This document shows, one piece after another, positions 54,754 to 64,000 of a DNA stretch of 64,000 nt. Source of the DNA: JAJFKX01 sp965230265. GTDB taxonomy: Bacteria > Pseudomonadota > Gammaproteobacteria > Xanthomonadales > Wenzhouxiangellaceae. Each line of letters starts with the position of its first letter. Positions within the stretch are counted from its first letter, which is position 1. The stretch lies in NCBI GenBank assembly GCA_965230265.1, contig OZ245999.1:1922001-1986000 (forward strand). Direction: 5' to 3'. The notes under the pieces are model-generated. The model had not been told where the DNA came from. It ran no database searches and saw nothing but the letters and a program-made list of their open reading frames with translations. The position numbers and the translations under genes were made by a program.

Positions 54754-56469
54754 ATGATGATAAATTCCAAAACCCTCTTTGGATGCCTGTTTTGTATTTT
54801 ACTGACAGCATGTGCCCAACATCAGCTTGATCCACAACCATCATCTATCGACCCTTCCGGTTCAGCTTTGAGTCAGGCAGATGTCGTCACCCAGGCGGGT
54901 GCACCGTTATTTGATGGCATGGGCAATCACCACCATGAAATCACAACAGATAACCCCTGGGCTCAAAAATATTTTGATCAGGGCTTGATTATCGATTTTG
55001 CGTTTAATCATGCAGAATCTGCGCGATCATTCAGGGCAGCGCAGACTTTGGATAGTGATTGCGCCATGTGCTACTGGGGTGAAGCCCTGGCGCTGGGGCC
55101 CAATATCAATGTCACCAGCAATGGCAAGGCCATCATGTTTGATGATGCCCGGGAAGCGGCATTTGCCGCTATCCAAAAGGCACAAGGCCTGCAAGGTCAT
55201 GCGTCTGAAAAAGAGCGTGATTACATTAATGCCTTATCGGTTCGTTATAACGGCGACCCTTCTACCCCGCGTGAGCCATTGGATATTGCCTATGCCGACG
55301 CCATGCGTGAGCTGCACCAAAAATACCCACAGGACGACGATGCTGCGGCATTATTTGCCGAAGCCTTAATGACCACCATGCCATGGGATTACTGGCTGGA
55401 TTCTGAAAACCCCAAGCCTTTGACAAAGCAGGTCATCACCGCGCTGGAAACCGTACTGGAAAGATCACCAGAACACCCGCTGGCTCTACACCTTTACATC
55501 CATGCAGTTGAAGCCTCTTCCAGTCCGGAGCGCGCCGAAGCTGCGGCTGACAGGCTGGCCAATCTGGTACCAGGTGCCGGCCATCTGGTGCATATGCCAG
55601 CACATATTTACTGGCGGGTTGGTCGTTACCATGATGCCTCAGAAGCGAACATCAAAGCCGCAGCAGTGGATGAAGAATATATCGCTCAATGCAATGCGCA
55701 AGGTTTTTATCCGGCTTTGTATTATCCGCACAACATCCACTTTTTATGGGCAGCTTCTAGCATGGAAGGCCGCAGCGAACTGGCCATTGACTCGGCACGC
55801 CGGGTGGCTGCCAATGTACGACTGGAAGTGATTGAACAATTCCCCAAGGTGGAGTTTTTTCACACCATTCCTTTGCTCGCACTGACCCAGTTTGGACGCT
55901 GGGATGAAATACTGGAACAACCACAGCCTGACCAGAAACTCGACTTTTCCAATGCCATCTGGCACTACGTGCGTGCAACCGCCTATGCGCGCACCGGCGA
56001 TATTGATGCAGCAAAAGCCGAATATGCCGCGCTGGTGCCATTGCGAGAATCCAGCAAAGTGCATTTTCTGGATACGGTCGATTACCCAGCCAGTCAGATA
56101 TTATTGATTGCTGATGAGCTTACCCAAGGTGAAATTGCCACGGCTGAAAACGATATGAGCGCTGCGGTGGAACACTTTACAACGGCTGTCGACGTCCAGG
56201 ACGCCCTGCCGTATACCGAACCACCGTTCTGGTATTATCCCACCCGCCAATCGCTTGGCAAGGCTTTGTTGGCTGCCAATGATGCAGCCGCTGCCGAAGC
56301 AGTCTACCGCCGGGATCTGGAGATTTACCCCCGCAATGGCTGGTCTATGTTTGGCTTGATCCAGAGTCTGCAGCAACAAAACAAACTGGATGAAGTTGAG
56401 GCAGTTCAACAACGGCTGGATAATGTTTGGGTGGAAGCCGATGTGGAATTAACCTCGTCACGGTTCTAA
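54754..56469 (+). CDS. TPR-repeat lipoprotein
   Basis: This 571-residue protein has a lipoprotein signal ending LTAC (Cys20). The rest is mostly helical with TPR-like repeats: QKYFDQGLIIDFAFNHAESARSFRAAQTLD near residue 80, then several more, with the clearest at about 420-560 (RATAYARTGDIDAAKAEYAAL, GKALLAANDAAAAEAVYRRDLEIYP). A DPDCAMCYWGEAL-like element, here LDSDCAMCYWGEALALG, and a VHMPAHIYWRVGRY element mark a recognisable but uncharacterised family. A peptidoglycan or envelope scaffold role is a guess. Confidence 0.75.
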   Translation: MMINSKTLFGCLFCILLTACAQHQLDPQPSSIDPSGSALSQADVVTQAGAPLFDGMGNHHHEITTDNPWAQKYFDQGLIIDFAFNHAESARSFRAAQTLDSDCAMCYWGEALALGPNINVTSNGKAIMFDDAREAAFAAIQKAQGLQGHASEKERDYINALSVRYNGDPSTPREPLDIAYADAMRELHQKYPQDDDAAALFAEALMTTMPWDYWLDSENPKPLTKQVITALETVLERSPEHPLALHLYIHAVEASSSPERAEAAADRLANLVPGAGHLVHMPAHIYWRVGRYHDASEANIKAAAVDEEYIAQCNAQGFYPALYYPHNIHFLWAASSMEGRSELAIDSARRVAANVRLEVIEQFPKVEFFHTIPLLALTQFGRWDEILEQPQPDQKLDFSNAIWHYVRATAYARTGDIDAAKAEYAALVPLRESSKVHFLDTVDYPASQILLIADELTQGEIATAENDMSAAVEHFTTAVDVQDALPYTEPPFWYYPTRQSLGKALLAANDAAAAEAVYRRDLEIYPRNGWSMFGLIQSLQQQNKLDEVEAVQQRLDNVWVEADVELTSSRF

Positions 56470-56472
56470 ACA

Positions 56473-56503
56473 AAAAGGCCAGAGCGTATTGCTCTGGCCT
56501 TTT
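56473..56503. terminator. Bidirectional rho-independent terminator (TPR gene/gyrA)
   Basis: AAAAGGCCAGAGC and GCTCTGGCCTTTT pair perfectly around a 5-nt loop. A-run and T-run flank both sides, so it can stop transcription from either of the convergent genes. Confidence 0.88.
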
Positions 56504-56540
56504 ATACTATTCAGCATTCAGCAAGCGGCTGATGGATTAG

Positions 56541-59087
56541 TTAGCCCTCTTCTTCATCTTCAATGGCTTCAACACGTGCCAGACCAACCAGTGATTCATC
56601 GTCACTCAAACGAATCAGGGTCACACCCTGAGTGTTGCGTCCCAGACAGGAAATTTCAGAGGCTGGTGTTCTTACCAAAGTTCCACCATTGCTGATCAAC
56701 ATCACATCGTCATCGTCAGCCACACTGATTGCTGAGATTAATTCGCCATTACGCTCTGAGGTTTGAATCGCGATTACACCCTGTCCGCCACGACGGTGTG
56801 TGGGGAAGTCATCTAAATTGGTGCGTTTGCCATAACCATTGGCCGTTGCCATCAATAAATTCTGTTCGGCATCTGCCACCTGCATGGAAACCACACGTTC
56901 ACCAGCTTTCAGGCGAATACCTCGTACCCCACGAGCCACCCTGCCCATAGAACGGGCATCGGTTTCGTTAAAGCGCACTGACTTGCCGCTGCTGGAAAAC
57001 AGCAGAATATCCTTACTGCCATCGGTTAAAGCCACGTTGATCAACGTATCACCCTCAACCAGATCAATTGCCCAAATGCCATTGGCGCGTGGACGTGAGT
57101 ACGCGGCCAGTGGCGTCTTCTTGATGGTACCGGCTGCAGTGGCGAAGAACACAAACTGGTCTTCAGGGAAATCACGCACCGGCAATACAGCATTGATGCG
57201 TTCGCCTTCTTCCAGTGGCAACAGATTGACAAATGGCTTGCCACGGCTGGCATGACTGGCTACCGGCAGCTCGTACACCTTGATCCAGTAAACCTTGCCG
57301 GTGCTGGAAAAGCACAGCAAGGTATCGTGGGTATTGGTCACCCATAAACGCTCGATAAAGTCTTCATCCTTCATCTTGGTGGCTGAGCGCCCGCGGCCAC
57401 CACGACGCTGGGCCTGATAGCGGTCAAGGCTCTGGGTTTTGGCGTAACCCCCGTGCGACAAGGTCACCACCACATCTTCCTCAGCAATCATGTCTTCCAT
57501 ACTGAGGTTTAGATGCCGTTCAAGAATCTCCGTCCGGCGCTGGTCACCAAATTGTTCGCGGATTTCCAATAATTCATCACGAATCACTTGCTGCATCACA
57601 TCCGGTTCATTCAAAATTTTCAGCAGCTCACGAATGTTGTCCAGAATCGCTTTATATTCATCGGTTAACTTGTCCTGCTCCAGACTGGTTAACTTCTGCA
57701 AGCGCAGTTCCAGAATGGCCTGTGCCTGCTCAGGTGACAGTTGATAGCCATCCTGATGCATACCGATTTCGGCAGGCAGACCTTCGGGACGTGACATATC
57801 TGCGCCTTCCGAGCCCAATAAGGCCTTAACCAGCCCTGGGTCCCAGCGCACTGCCTGCAAGCGAATTTTTGCTTCCGCCGGGCTGGGTGCAGCCTTAATC
57901 AGCGCAATCACTTCATCCACATTGGCCAAAGCCACTGACAAGCCTTCCAAGATATGGGCGCGCGAACGTGCCTTGGCCAGATCAAACAATGTACGACGAG
58001 TGACCACATCACGGCGGTGGCGCAGGAAGGCATGCAGAATTTCTTTCAGGTTCAGCAGCTTGGGACGGTTATCAATCAGGGCAACCATATTGATGCCGAA
58101 TACCGCCTGCAGCTGGGTCATGCTGAACAACTGATTCAACACCACCTCGGCCACTTCACCCTGTTTCAGACCAATCACCATCCGCATACCGTCTTTATCC
58201 GACTCATCGCGCAAGTTTTGGCCGCTGATGCCTTCAATTTTCTTTTCTTTAACCAGGTCAGCAATTTTTTTCAGCAAATTGGCTTTATTCACCTGGTAAG
58301 GCAGTTCATCGACGATGATGGTTTGTCGATTGCCGTCTTCTTCGATATGGGTCCGGGCGCGCATATAAATACGGCCACGGCCTGTTTCATAGGCTTCCCG
58401 AATACCGTCCGCACCATTAATAATGGCTGCTGTGGGAAAGTCCGGCCCCGGCAAATGCGTCATCAGCTCAGCAGTATTTAAATCCGGGTTTTCCTGTAGT
58501 GCCAGTGTCGCATTGATCACTTCAGACAGATTGTGCGGAGGGATATTGGTTGCCATGCCCACCGCAATACCGGTGGTACCATTCACCAGCAAGTTGGGAA
58601 TACGGGTCGGCAACACCACTGGTTCGTGTTCGGTTTCATCGTAGTTGGGGCTAAAATCGACCGTGTTTTTTTCAATATCCGCCAACAACTGGTGGGCCAG
58701 CTTGTCCATCCGCACTTCGGTATAACGCATGGCCGCTGGTGAATCCCCATCGACTGAGCCAAAGTTACCCTGGCCATCAACCAACATGTAGCGCATCGAA
58801 AACGGTTGTGCCATGCGCACAATGGTGTCGTACACGGCTGACTCACCGTGCGGGTGATATTTACCGATCACATCACCGACCACACGGGCTGATTTCTTAT
58901 GGGCTTTATTCCAATCGTTGCCCAATTCCCGCATCGCATACAGTACACGCCGATGCACAGGCTTCAGGCCATCACGGACATCTGGCAGCGCCCTTCCGAC
59001 AATCACGCTCATGGCGTAATCCAGATAGGATTGTTTCATCTCGTCTTCGAGATTAACGGACAGGACTTCGTGGGCCATTTCTGCCAT
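56541..59087 (-). CDS. gyrA: DNA gyrase subunit A
   Basis: This 848-residue protein is the breakage-reunion subunit of gyrase. The catalytic Tyr122 lies in AAMRYTEVRM. The quinolone region reads HPHGESAVYDTIVRM with Glu82, Ser83 and Asp87, so positions 83 and 87 are wild-type in E. coli numbering. Six C-terminal beta-pinwheel blades follow, with the GyrA box as QRRGGRGRS. An extended -10 promoter lies about 118 nt upstream. It is downstream of mtnA on the same strand, a pairing common in Gammaproteobacteria. Confidence 0.97.
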   Translation of the reverse strand: MAEMAHEVLSVNLEDEMKQSYLDYAMSVIVGRALPDVRDGLKPVHRRVLYAMRELGNDWNKAHKKSARVVGDVIGKYHPHGESAVYDTIVRMAQPFSMRYMLVDGQGNFGSVDGDSPAAMRYTEVRMDKLAHQLLADIEKNTVDFSPNYDETEHEPVVLPTRIPNLLVNGTTGIAVGMATNIPPHNLSEVINATLALQENPDLNTAELMTHLPGPDFPTAAIINGADGIREAYETGRGRIYMRARTHIEEDGNRQTIIVDELPYQVNKANLLKKIADLVKEKKIEGISGQNLRDESDKDGMRMVIGLKQGEVAEVVLNQLFSMTQLQAVFGINMVALIDNRPKLLNLKEILHAFLRHRRDVVTRRTLFDLAKARSRAHILEGLSVALANVDEVIALIKAAPSPAEAKIRLQAVRWDPGLVKALLGSEGADMSRPEGLPAEIGMHQDGYQLSPEQAQAILELRLQKLTSLEQDKLTDEYKAILDNIRELLKILNEPDVMQQVIRDELLEIREQFGDQRRTEILERHLNLSMEDMIAEEDVVVTLSHGGYAKTQSLDRYQAQRRGGRGRSATKMKDEDFIERLWVTNTHDTLLCFSSTGKVYWIKVYELPVASHASRGKPFVNLLPLEEGERINAVLPVRDFPEDQFVFFATAAGTIKKTPLAAYSRPRANGIWAIDLVEGDTLINVALTDGSKDILLFSSSGKSVRFNETDARSMGRVARGVRGIRLKAGERVVSMQVADAEQNLLMATANGYGKRTNLDDFPTHRRGGQGVIAIQTSERNGELISAISVADDDDVMLISNGGTLVRTPASEISCLGRNTQGVTLIRLSDDESLVGLARVEAIEDEEEG

Positions 59088-59552
59088 AAATCAGATTTCC
59101 AATGATATTTTCGCCTGCAGGGCGGAAAGTAAATTTTCTATTTATAAATCAATAAGTTACACATATGAAAAATAACTGATCATAAATGCTGTAACAAACC
59201 AGAAATTATACCACAAAATCAGACTCAAAGCACACCGCGCACCGCGCAAAAAAAACAACGAATTCAATCACTTAGATGCACGGCTCGGCAACTATTTTTT
59301 ACTGGCTGGTCATAATAGAAAATCAGCTCAAAAATGCCGACTCAACTCTGCCATCAATGATGGCATTTGACCGCATAAATCTTACCTCACCTGATACCGA
59401 CAAAGCTTGCTTAAACCCATGAAAATATTAGGTTTAACACCTCAAGTAGGCGCTTATCTATTGAGAATGGGGTTTATCAGAGGGCACAGATTAAATGCAC
59501 ATGCTCTGCATTGATGCCCTAAAGACACGCTGCAACAACATCAATACTTTGA
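59088..59552. other. Gap between gyrA and mtnA
   Basis: This 465-bp gap contains the gyrA promoter and AT-rich sequence. A perfect 17-bp palindrome (TGCCATCA-A-TGATGGCA) sits at 59349-59365. I see no gene or RNA family here. Confidence 0.5.
59205..59213 (-). promoter_or_regulatory. Extended -10 element of gyrA
   Basis: On the minus strand TGGTATAAT gives a consensus TATAAT with the TGn extension, about 118 nt before the gyrA ATG. No good -35 is seen at 17 bp, as expected for extended -10 promoters. Confidence 0.5.
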
Positions 59553-60605
59553 CTAGCGATCCAGCGCACTGAGCCTCTCATGGCTGGGGTTGTGAATAAC
59601 ACCACGTTCGGTCACCAGGTAATCCACCAATCTGGCCGGAGTGATGTCAAATACCGGATTCCAGCTATTTGCCGTTGCTGCAGCAACCTGCTGACCGGCA
59701 ACACTCAGTACCTCGCTATCAGCACGCTGCTCAATGGGAATTTCAGCGCCACTGGCAGTGTTCATATCCACGGTTGACCAAGGCACCACTACCATGGTTT
59801 TGGCACCATGGGCTTTGGCAGCCAACATTGCAGAATAGGTCCCTATTTTATTGGCCACATCGCCATTGGCTGCAACCCGGTCTGAGCCAACAATCAGCCA
59901 ATCGATAGACTTTGAGGCCATCAACCAGGCAGCCGCACCATCAATAATGACATGACATGGGATTTGATGTTTGGCCAGCTCCCAGGCCGTTAAACGACTG
60001 CCCTGTAACCAGGGGCGGGTTTCATCAGCAAAGACCTGTTTCAACTTATTTTGCTGCCAGGCTTCGATAATCACACCCAACGCTGTGCCAATCGCGCCTG
60101 TCGCCAAAGGCCCGGTGTTGCAGTGCGTCAATACACGGCTGCCAGGATTGATCAGCTCAGCACCGGAATAGGCCAGTTGTCGGTTACAGGCGATATCCTC
60201 CTGATGAATAGCAATGGCTTCCTGTTCCAGTCGCTTAATAGGGCTTTCAATGGGTAATTCGAGCCCCTGCATTCTATCCAGCGCCCAGCGTAGGTTAACC
60301 GCTGTAGGCCGCGCAGCAGCCAGTTTGGCCAGCTGTGTGCGCCATTCAGTTTGCCAGTGATCAGGCTCCAGCCTGCCGTTAATATGCTGTGCAGCCAGCA
60401 CGGCCCCATAAGCCGCGGTAATACCGATGGCTGGCGCGCCTCGCACCGCCAGATCACGTATCGCATCAGCGACCTGCCCTACCCGCCGCAAACGCAGCCA
60501 ATGCTCCTGATGCGGCAACAGCCGTTGATCCAACAGTTGTAAGTGATCTTGTTTCCAGATCATCGGCTGAAATAAAGCATCAGAAGGTGTTTCCGGCTGT
60601 GTCAT
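59553..60605 (-). CDS. mtnA: S-methyl-5-thioribose-1-phosphate isomerase
   Basis: This 350-residue enzyme isomerises MTR-1-P to MTRu-1-P in methionine salvage. RGAPAIG and the catalytic Cys162 (LTHCNTGPLATGAIG) and Asp242 (VGSDRVAANGDVANKIGTY) match the Bacillus enzyme positions with an offset of two. AAGG lies about 9 nt before ATG 60605. It is upstream of gyrA. It would supply the substrate for the RuBisCO-like step, if the fusion at 6.4 kb works in that pathway. Confidence 0.95.
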   Translation of the reverse strand: MTQPETPSDALFQPMIWKQDHLQLLDQRLLPHQEHWLRLRRVGQVADAIRDLAVRGAPAIGITAAYGAVLAAQHINGRLEPDHWQTEWRTQLAKLAAARPTAVNLRWALDRMQGLELPIESPIKRLEQEAIAIHQEDIACNRQLAYSGAELINPGSRVLTHCNTGPLATGAIGTALGVIIEAWQQNKLKQVFADETRPWLQGSRLTAWELAKHQIPCHVIIDGAAAWLMASKSIDWLIVGSDRVAANGDVANKIGTYSAMLAAKAHGAKTMVVVPWSTVDMNTASGAEIPIEQRADSEVLSVAGQQVAAATANSWNPVFDITPARLVDYLVTERGVIHNPSHERLSALDR

Positions 60606-60726
60606 CGCTGAACCTTTTGCTTGAATAGTGTCGAAATCGGCGTATTTTTCACCGCTGACCTGCAACGTTAGCTGCTAAGCGGTATCATTCGCAACCTGAG
60701 AAAGCATCTAGTCACGAGGAAACCTT

Positions 60727-61377
60727 ATGCGTCATATCAATTTATTGCGTCAAGCACTGGCCATTTGTTTATTGGCCGTTGGCAGTATCGCCACCGTTAC
60801 TGCACAAACTGTTGAAATACCCAGAATCGATAGCAACAGTATCGAAGTAACCAGTGCCAACAAACCTCAGGTATTGCTGCACACCAGCAAAGGCGATATT
60901 TTGCTGGAATTGTATGCTGACCGCGCGCCCAATACTGTTCGAAACTTTATCCAATACGCCGAAGATGATTTTTATAACAACAGCATCTTCCACCGGGTCA
61001 TCAGTGGTTTCATGGTTCAGGGCGGTGGGTTCACTGCAGAAATGGAGCGCAAAACCACGCGTAATCCGGTGGTCAACGAAGCCGATAACGGCTTGTTGAA
61101 TGAACGCGGTACCGTGGCCATGGCACGCACCAACGATCCGCATTCAGCCACCAGCCAGTTTTTTATTAACCATAAGAATAATCGCGCATTGGATCATCGC
61201 AATAAAAACTCCAGCCAGGGCTGGGGCTATACTGTGTTTGGTAAAGTGCTGCAGGGCATGGATGTGGTCGATACCATCGCTGCCACCGAAACTGGCCCTA
61301 TTCCACCGTTTGGCCGCGACGTACCACTGGAAACCATCAGTATTGAGTCGGTTGACGTATTTAAAGCCAACCCATAA
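60727..61377 (+). CDS. Cyclophilin-type peptidyl-prolyl isomerase, exported
   Basis: This 216-residue protein has a signal peptide (about residues 1-27, ending TVTAQ), so it is the periplasmic type. The cyclophilin core has NSIFHRVISGFMVQGGGF, GTVAMARTNDPHSATSQFFIN and GYTVFGKVLQGMDVVDTI. GAGGAAA is well placed before the ATG. It is next to lpxH, as cyclophilin genes often are in Gammaproteobacteria. Confidence 0.92.
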   Translation: MRHINLLRQALAICLLAVGSIATVTAQTVEIPRIDSNSIEVTSANKPQVLLHTSKGDILLELYADRAPNTVRNFIQYAEDDFYNNSIFHRVISGFMVQGGGFTAEMERKTTRNPVVNEADNGLLNERGTVAMARTNDPHSATSQFFINHKNNRALDHRNKNSSQGWGYTVFGKVLQGMDVVDTIAATETGPIPPFGRDVPLETISIESVDVFKANP

Positions 61378-61388
61378 GCACCAGTAGC

Positions 61389-62117
61389 ATGACAATGCAT
61401 GTCACCGGCAATGCTATATTGCTATCGGATGTGCACCTATCTGAACAGGCGCCGGACATCACCCGGCGCTTTGTTGATTTTTTAACCACCCAAACCCAGA
61501 CCATTGAAAACCTGTTTATCCTGGGCGATTTGTTTGAAGTGTGGATTGGCGATGACGCACCCGGCACACTGGGTTTACAGATCGCGGCGGAACTGAATGC
61601 ATTGGCCAAGCAGGGCATAGATATTTACTTTATGCCGGGCAACAGAGATTTTTTAATCGGTCCGCACTATGCCCAACAAGCCGGTATGCAACTATTGGAA
61701 GACCCCTGCACAGTGCAGTTTAATCAAAAAACCATACTGCTGGCCCATGGCGATGCCTGGTGTACGGATGACATTGAATACCAAAAATTCCGCGCTCACC
61801 GACTGCAACCTGAAACACAACAGGCCTTTTTGGCAATGCCGGTTGAACAGCGCCTGGCATTTGCCCAAAACGCCCGGGATGCCAGCCAAAAGCACACCGC
61901 AAACAGTGCCGAGAGCATCATGGATGTCAACCCGGATGTGGTTGACCACATTTTCCACACCCATGGCATCGACACGATTATCCACGGTCATACCCACCGC
62001 CCTGCTGATCATCAGCACGGCAATCACCATCGAATGGTTCTGGGTGACTGGTATAGCGATAATAGTTGGCTGGAAATTAATTCAGACGGTATTCACCGCC
62101 ATGGACCGACGCTATAA
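61389..62117 (+). CDS. lpxH: UDP-2,3-diacylglucosamine hydrolase
   Basis: This 242-residue calcineurin-like phosphoesterase makes lipid X in lipid A synthesis. The metal-binding motifs are LSDVHLS, GDLFEVWIGDD, GNRDFLIG, HGDAWCTDD and HGHTHRPA. It starts 11 nt after the cyclophilin gene and precedes a GNAT gene by 3 nt, so the three form a likely operon. Confidence 0.96.
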   Translation: MTMHVTGNAILLSDVHLSEQAPDITRRFVDFLTTQTQTIENLFILGDLFEVWIGDDAPGTLGLQIAAELNALAKQGIDIYFMPGNRDFLIGPHYAQQAGMQLLEDPCTVQFNQKTILLAHGDAWCTDDIEYQKFRAHRLQPETQQAFLAMPVEQRLAFAQNARDASQKHTANSAESIMDVNPDVVDHIFHTHGIDTIIHGHTHRPADHQHGNHHRMVLGDWYSDNSWLEINSDGIHRHGPTL

Positions 62118-62120
62118 CCG

Positions 62121-62594
62121 ATGTTGAATATCCGACATGCCAGTATTGATGATGCCACTATGGTGCTCGAATTTATTCGCGAACTGGCCGATTATGAAAA
62201 AATGCTGGATGAAGTGGTCGCCACAGTGGCTGATATCAGCGCAGCCATCCAAAGCCAAAAAATATCGGTCTTAATGGCCGAATGGGATAAAACCCCTGCC
62301 GGCTTTGCCTTTTACTTCTATAACTTTTCCACATTTACCAGCAAACCCGGATTGTATCTGGAAGATTTATTCGTTAAACCAGAATACCGCGATCATGGTA
62401 TTGGCAAAGCTTTGTTGCAGCACTTGGCCACCATTGCGCTAAACCATCACTGTACCCGAATGGAATGGATGGTGCTAAATTGGAATACACCAGCGATTGA
62501 ATTTTATAAGCGCATGGGTGCGTACCCACTGGATGACTGGACCAAATTTCGCCTGGATGGTGATCAACTAAGGGATTTGGCTGACTCAATCTGA
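62121..62594 (+). CDS. GNAT family N-acetyltransferase
   Basis: This 157-residue GNAT protein has the acetyl-CoA pyrophosphate loop RDHGIGKALL (R/QxxGxG/A) at about residues 89-98 and the strand EDLFVKPEYRD before it. ARG-like WNTPAIEFYKRMGAYPL closes the fold, similar to the SSAT/diamine acetyltransferase branch. The substrate is not known. It starts 3 nt after lpxH and is convergent with the flippase gene. Confidence 0.88.
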   Translation: MLNIRHASIDDATMVLEFIRELADYEKMLDEVVATVADISAAIQSQKISVLMAEWDKTPAGFAFYFYNFSTFTSKPGLYLEDLFVKPEYRDHGIGKALLQHLATIALNHHCTRMEWMVLNWNTPAIEFYKRMGAYPLDDWTKFRLDGDQLRDLADSI

Positions 62595-62626
62595 TCGCTG
62601 GGCGTTGTATGGCAACGAATGATTGC

Positions 62627-63967
62627 TTAAACCCCAGCATCCTGGTCATCAATAACCGCCATCTCATGCCCCCACATTAGCCATGCTGCTCCCAGCAAAG
62701 CAATACCGGCCATTAAACAGGCCGCCCAACCAGTGGCAATCAACCCATAAACCGGAGTCAATAGCGCAAAGGCCGTCAGATAAACCAGCGTGGCAATCAC
62801 ATTAATCACCACTACGGTCACTGCTTTATTCATCGCATAGGCTGCCATATGCAGGCTGGATGTCGCCAGCTCCATACTGGCTGCCAGTAACAATACCACC
62901 AGTACCCCATGGGCCTGTTGGTAGCCATCGCCAAACATCAGCAATAGGACCTGCGAGCCAAATGGAATCGCCAACAGAGCCAGCAGTACACCAATCGCTC
63001 CGGTTAACAGCGCGGTCTTGATGGGTACAGCTTTAAAACGTGGGTCACGGTCTTCCCATAGACGGGTTAAATCGGTGAATATGGCCTGACGCAACAACAA
63101 TGCCGGTTTGGAAACAATCGTCGCAATTTCGCGCGCTACACGAAACAAGCCAGCTGCAGCCGTCCCCAAAAACAGACCTGACAGCAATGTAGCAATCTGC
63201 TTAGGCAACAAATCCAGCGTACCTTGCACATAGGTGACACCAACAAACGGCCAAAAACCTTGATGCTGTACAGCAAGTACCTGAGGCTGGGGTCTAACCC
63301 ATCGTGGTTGCGTCAGCTTTATGCTTACCTGGCGCCACGCCTGATAATGCAAAATCAGATTCTCAATGATGTAGCCCAACCCCCAGGCCACCAGAAAACC
63401 GGTTGCTCCCCACTCCAACTGCCAGGCAATAACCACAGCAAGAAAACGGGCCAATGGCCCCAAGCCCAGCTGCAAACCCAATGCCGCAAAGCGATCATAC
63501 AATCGTAAAATCCCCTTGGCCGTGCTGGTGCCGGCAAACAATAACACCAGACCATAAAACTGCATCCAGTTGGCAAACTGCTGGTCTGAACCCAGTAACC
63601 CGCCAATCCATGGGGCCAGTGCAATCGCGGCCACACAGCTGATTACAGCCGTTAGCACATCCGCAGCATAGCTTGAAGAAAACAGGTTTTTTAAAACCTC
63701 GGTGTTACCTTGCAAGTGAGCAGGCAAACCATATTTAACGATGGCTTCAAAGGCTTTGGTGCTGAAGATACCATTGACGATTAACACATAGGTATGCACC
63801 AGTATCACCAATCCGAAGGTCTCGACCCCCAACTCACGGGCCATAATGGCCAAAGCCATTACCGTAAACACTGCCGCCCCCACTCGCCCACCTAACAGTA
63901 GGCCAAAGTTTTTCAATACACGCGGGCTGTACTCAGGCGATGAATTTTGTGGTGATGGTGTGGGCAT
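62627..63967 (-). CDS. Oligosaccharide flippase (Wzx-like, MATE/MVF superfamily)
   Basis: This 446-residue inner-membrane protein has about 12 to 14 hydrophobic segments. It begins VLKNFGLLLGGRVGAAVFTVMALAIMARELGVETFGLVIL, the typical start of polysaccharide flippases. It could move lipid-linked sugars for O-antigen or exopolysaccharide. No other polysaccharide gene is beside it in the window; genes further right are not visible. Confidence 0.85.
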   Translation of the reverse strand: MPTPSPQNSSPEYSPRVLKNFGLLLGGRVGAAVFTVMALAIMARELGVETFGLVILVHTYVLIVNGIFSTKAFEAIVKYGLPAHLQGNTEVLKNLFSSSYAADVLTAVISCVAAIALAPWIGGLLGSDQQFANWMQFYGLVLLFAGTSTAKGILRLYDRFAALGLQLGLGPLARFLAVVIAWQLEWGATGFLVAWGLGYIIENLILHYQAWRQVSIKLTQPRWVRPQPQVLAVQHQGFWPFVGVTYVQGTLDLLPKQIATLLSGLFLGTAAAGLFRVAREIATIVSKPALLLRQAIFTDLTRLWEDRDPRFKAVPIKTALLTGAIGVLLALLAIPFGSQVLLLMFGDGYQQAHGVLVVLLLAASMELATSSLHMAAYAMNKAVTVVVINVIATLVYLTAFALLTPVYGLIATGWAACLMAGIALLGAAWLMWGHEMAVIDDQDAGV

Positions 63968-64000
63968 GAACAGGTATTTTCTTTATCGTATCAGCGATTC

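Noticed and set aside
60606..60726. SAM-responsive riboswitch upstream of mtnA
   Set aside because: The 121-nt gap lacks the multi-helix core of known SAM riboswitches.
1..64000. tRNA, CRISPR, prophage or integrase
   Set aside because: I looked through the intergenic regions and found no tRNA-like fold, regular spaced repeats, integrase or transposase.

Overview
The window is about 64 kb of a gammaproteobacterial chromosome of roughly 50% GC. The housekeeping genes (smc, short-type queF, trpS, oxyR/ahpC, ung, sodB, purEK, nadC, gyrA, lpxH) and the mtnA-gyrA neighbourhood point to Gammaproteobacteria. The genus cannot be fixed from the sequence. I found no tRNA, rRNA, CRISPR array, intact insertion sequence or prophage.

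Layout. 1-9.6 kb: the 5' part of smc (cut by the window edge), queF, a minus-strand cluster running trpS > small membrane protein > yciI > bolA > parvulin-like lipoprotein, then a RuBisCO-like protein fused to a cupin, a LysE exporter, a thioesterase and a gamma-glutamylcyclotransferase. 9.68-13.7 kb: a Fur-controlled heme-uptake locus made of a tiny hemP, a TonB receptor, a DUF6607 lipoprotein and a small unknown protein. 13.7-21.2 kb: ahpC/ahpD with divergent oxyR, ung, a ferredoxin-NADP reductase, a secreted M36 metalloprotease and a SIMPL protein. 21.3-43.5 kb: a terpenoid and envelope supercluster. 43.5-64 kb: mixed housekeeping and accessory genes, including a Rieske oxygenase, an orphan hydantoinase B, sodB, an OPT transporter, a GH109-like oxidoreductase, purEK, nadC, gyrA, mtnA, a cyclophilin, lpxH and a flippase.

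The supercluster is the main result. A farnesyl diphosphate synthase gene faces away from a run of 16 plus-strand genes. The run encodes a single eukaryote-type squalene synthase, squalene-hopene cyclase, HpnG, HpnM, HpnN, HpnA, a PAPS-type sulfotransferase, diphosphomevalonate decarboxylase, phosphomevalonate kinase, a fused HMG-CoA reductase-mevalonate kinase, type I IPP isomerase, HpnH and HpnB, and then an outer-membrane protein and two glycosyltransferases. One locus could therefore carry carbon from HMG-CoA to extended hopanoids and their transport. HMG-CoA synthase and thiolase are not in the window. Several junctions overlap, which suggests translational coupling. The sulfotransferase within this run raises the possibility of a sulfated hopanoid or isoprenoid lipid.

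A second unusual item is the RuBisCO-like/cupin fusion at 6.4-8.0 kb. Together with mtnA at 59.6 kb it could belong to a 5'-methylthioadenosine salvage route related to the MTA-isoprenoid shunt. However, its RuBisCO-like half looks closer to the decarboxylase-type RuBisCO-like proteins, so its substrate is open.
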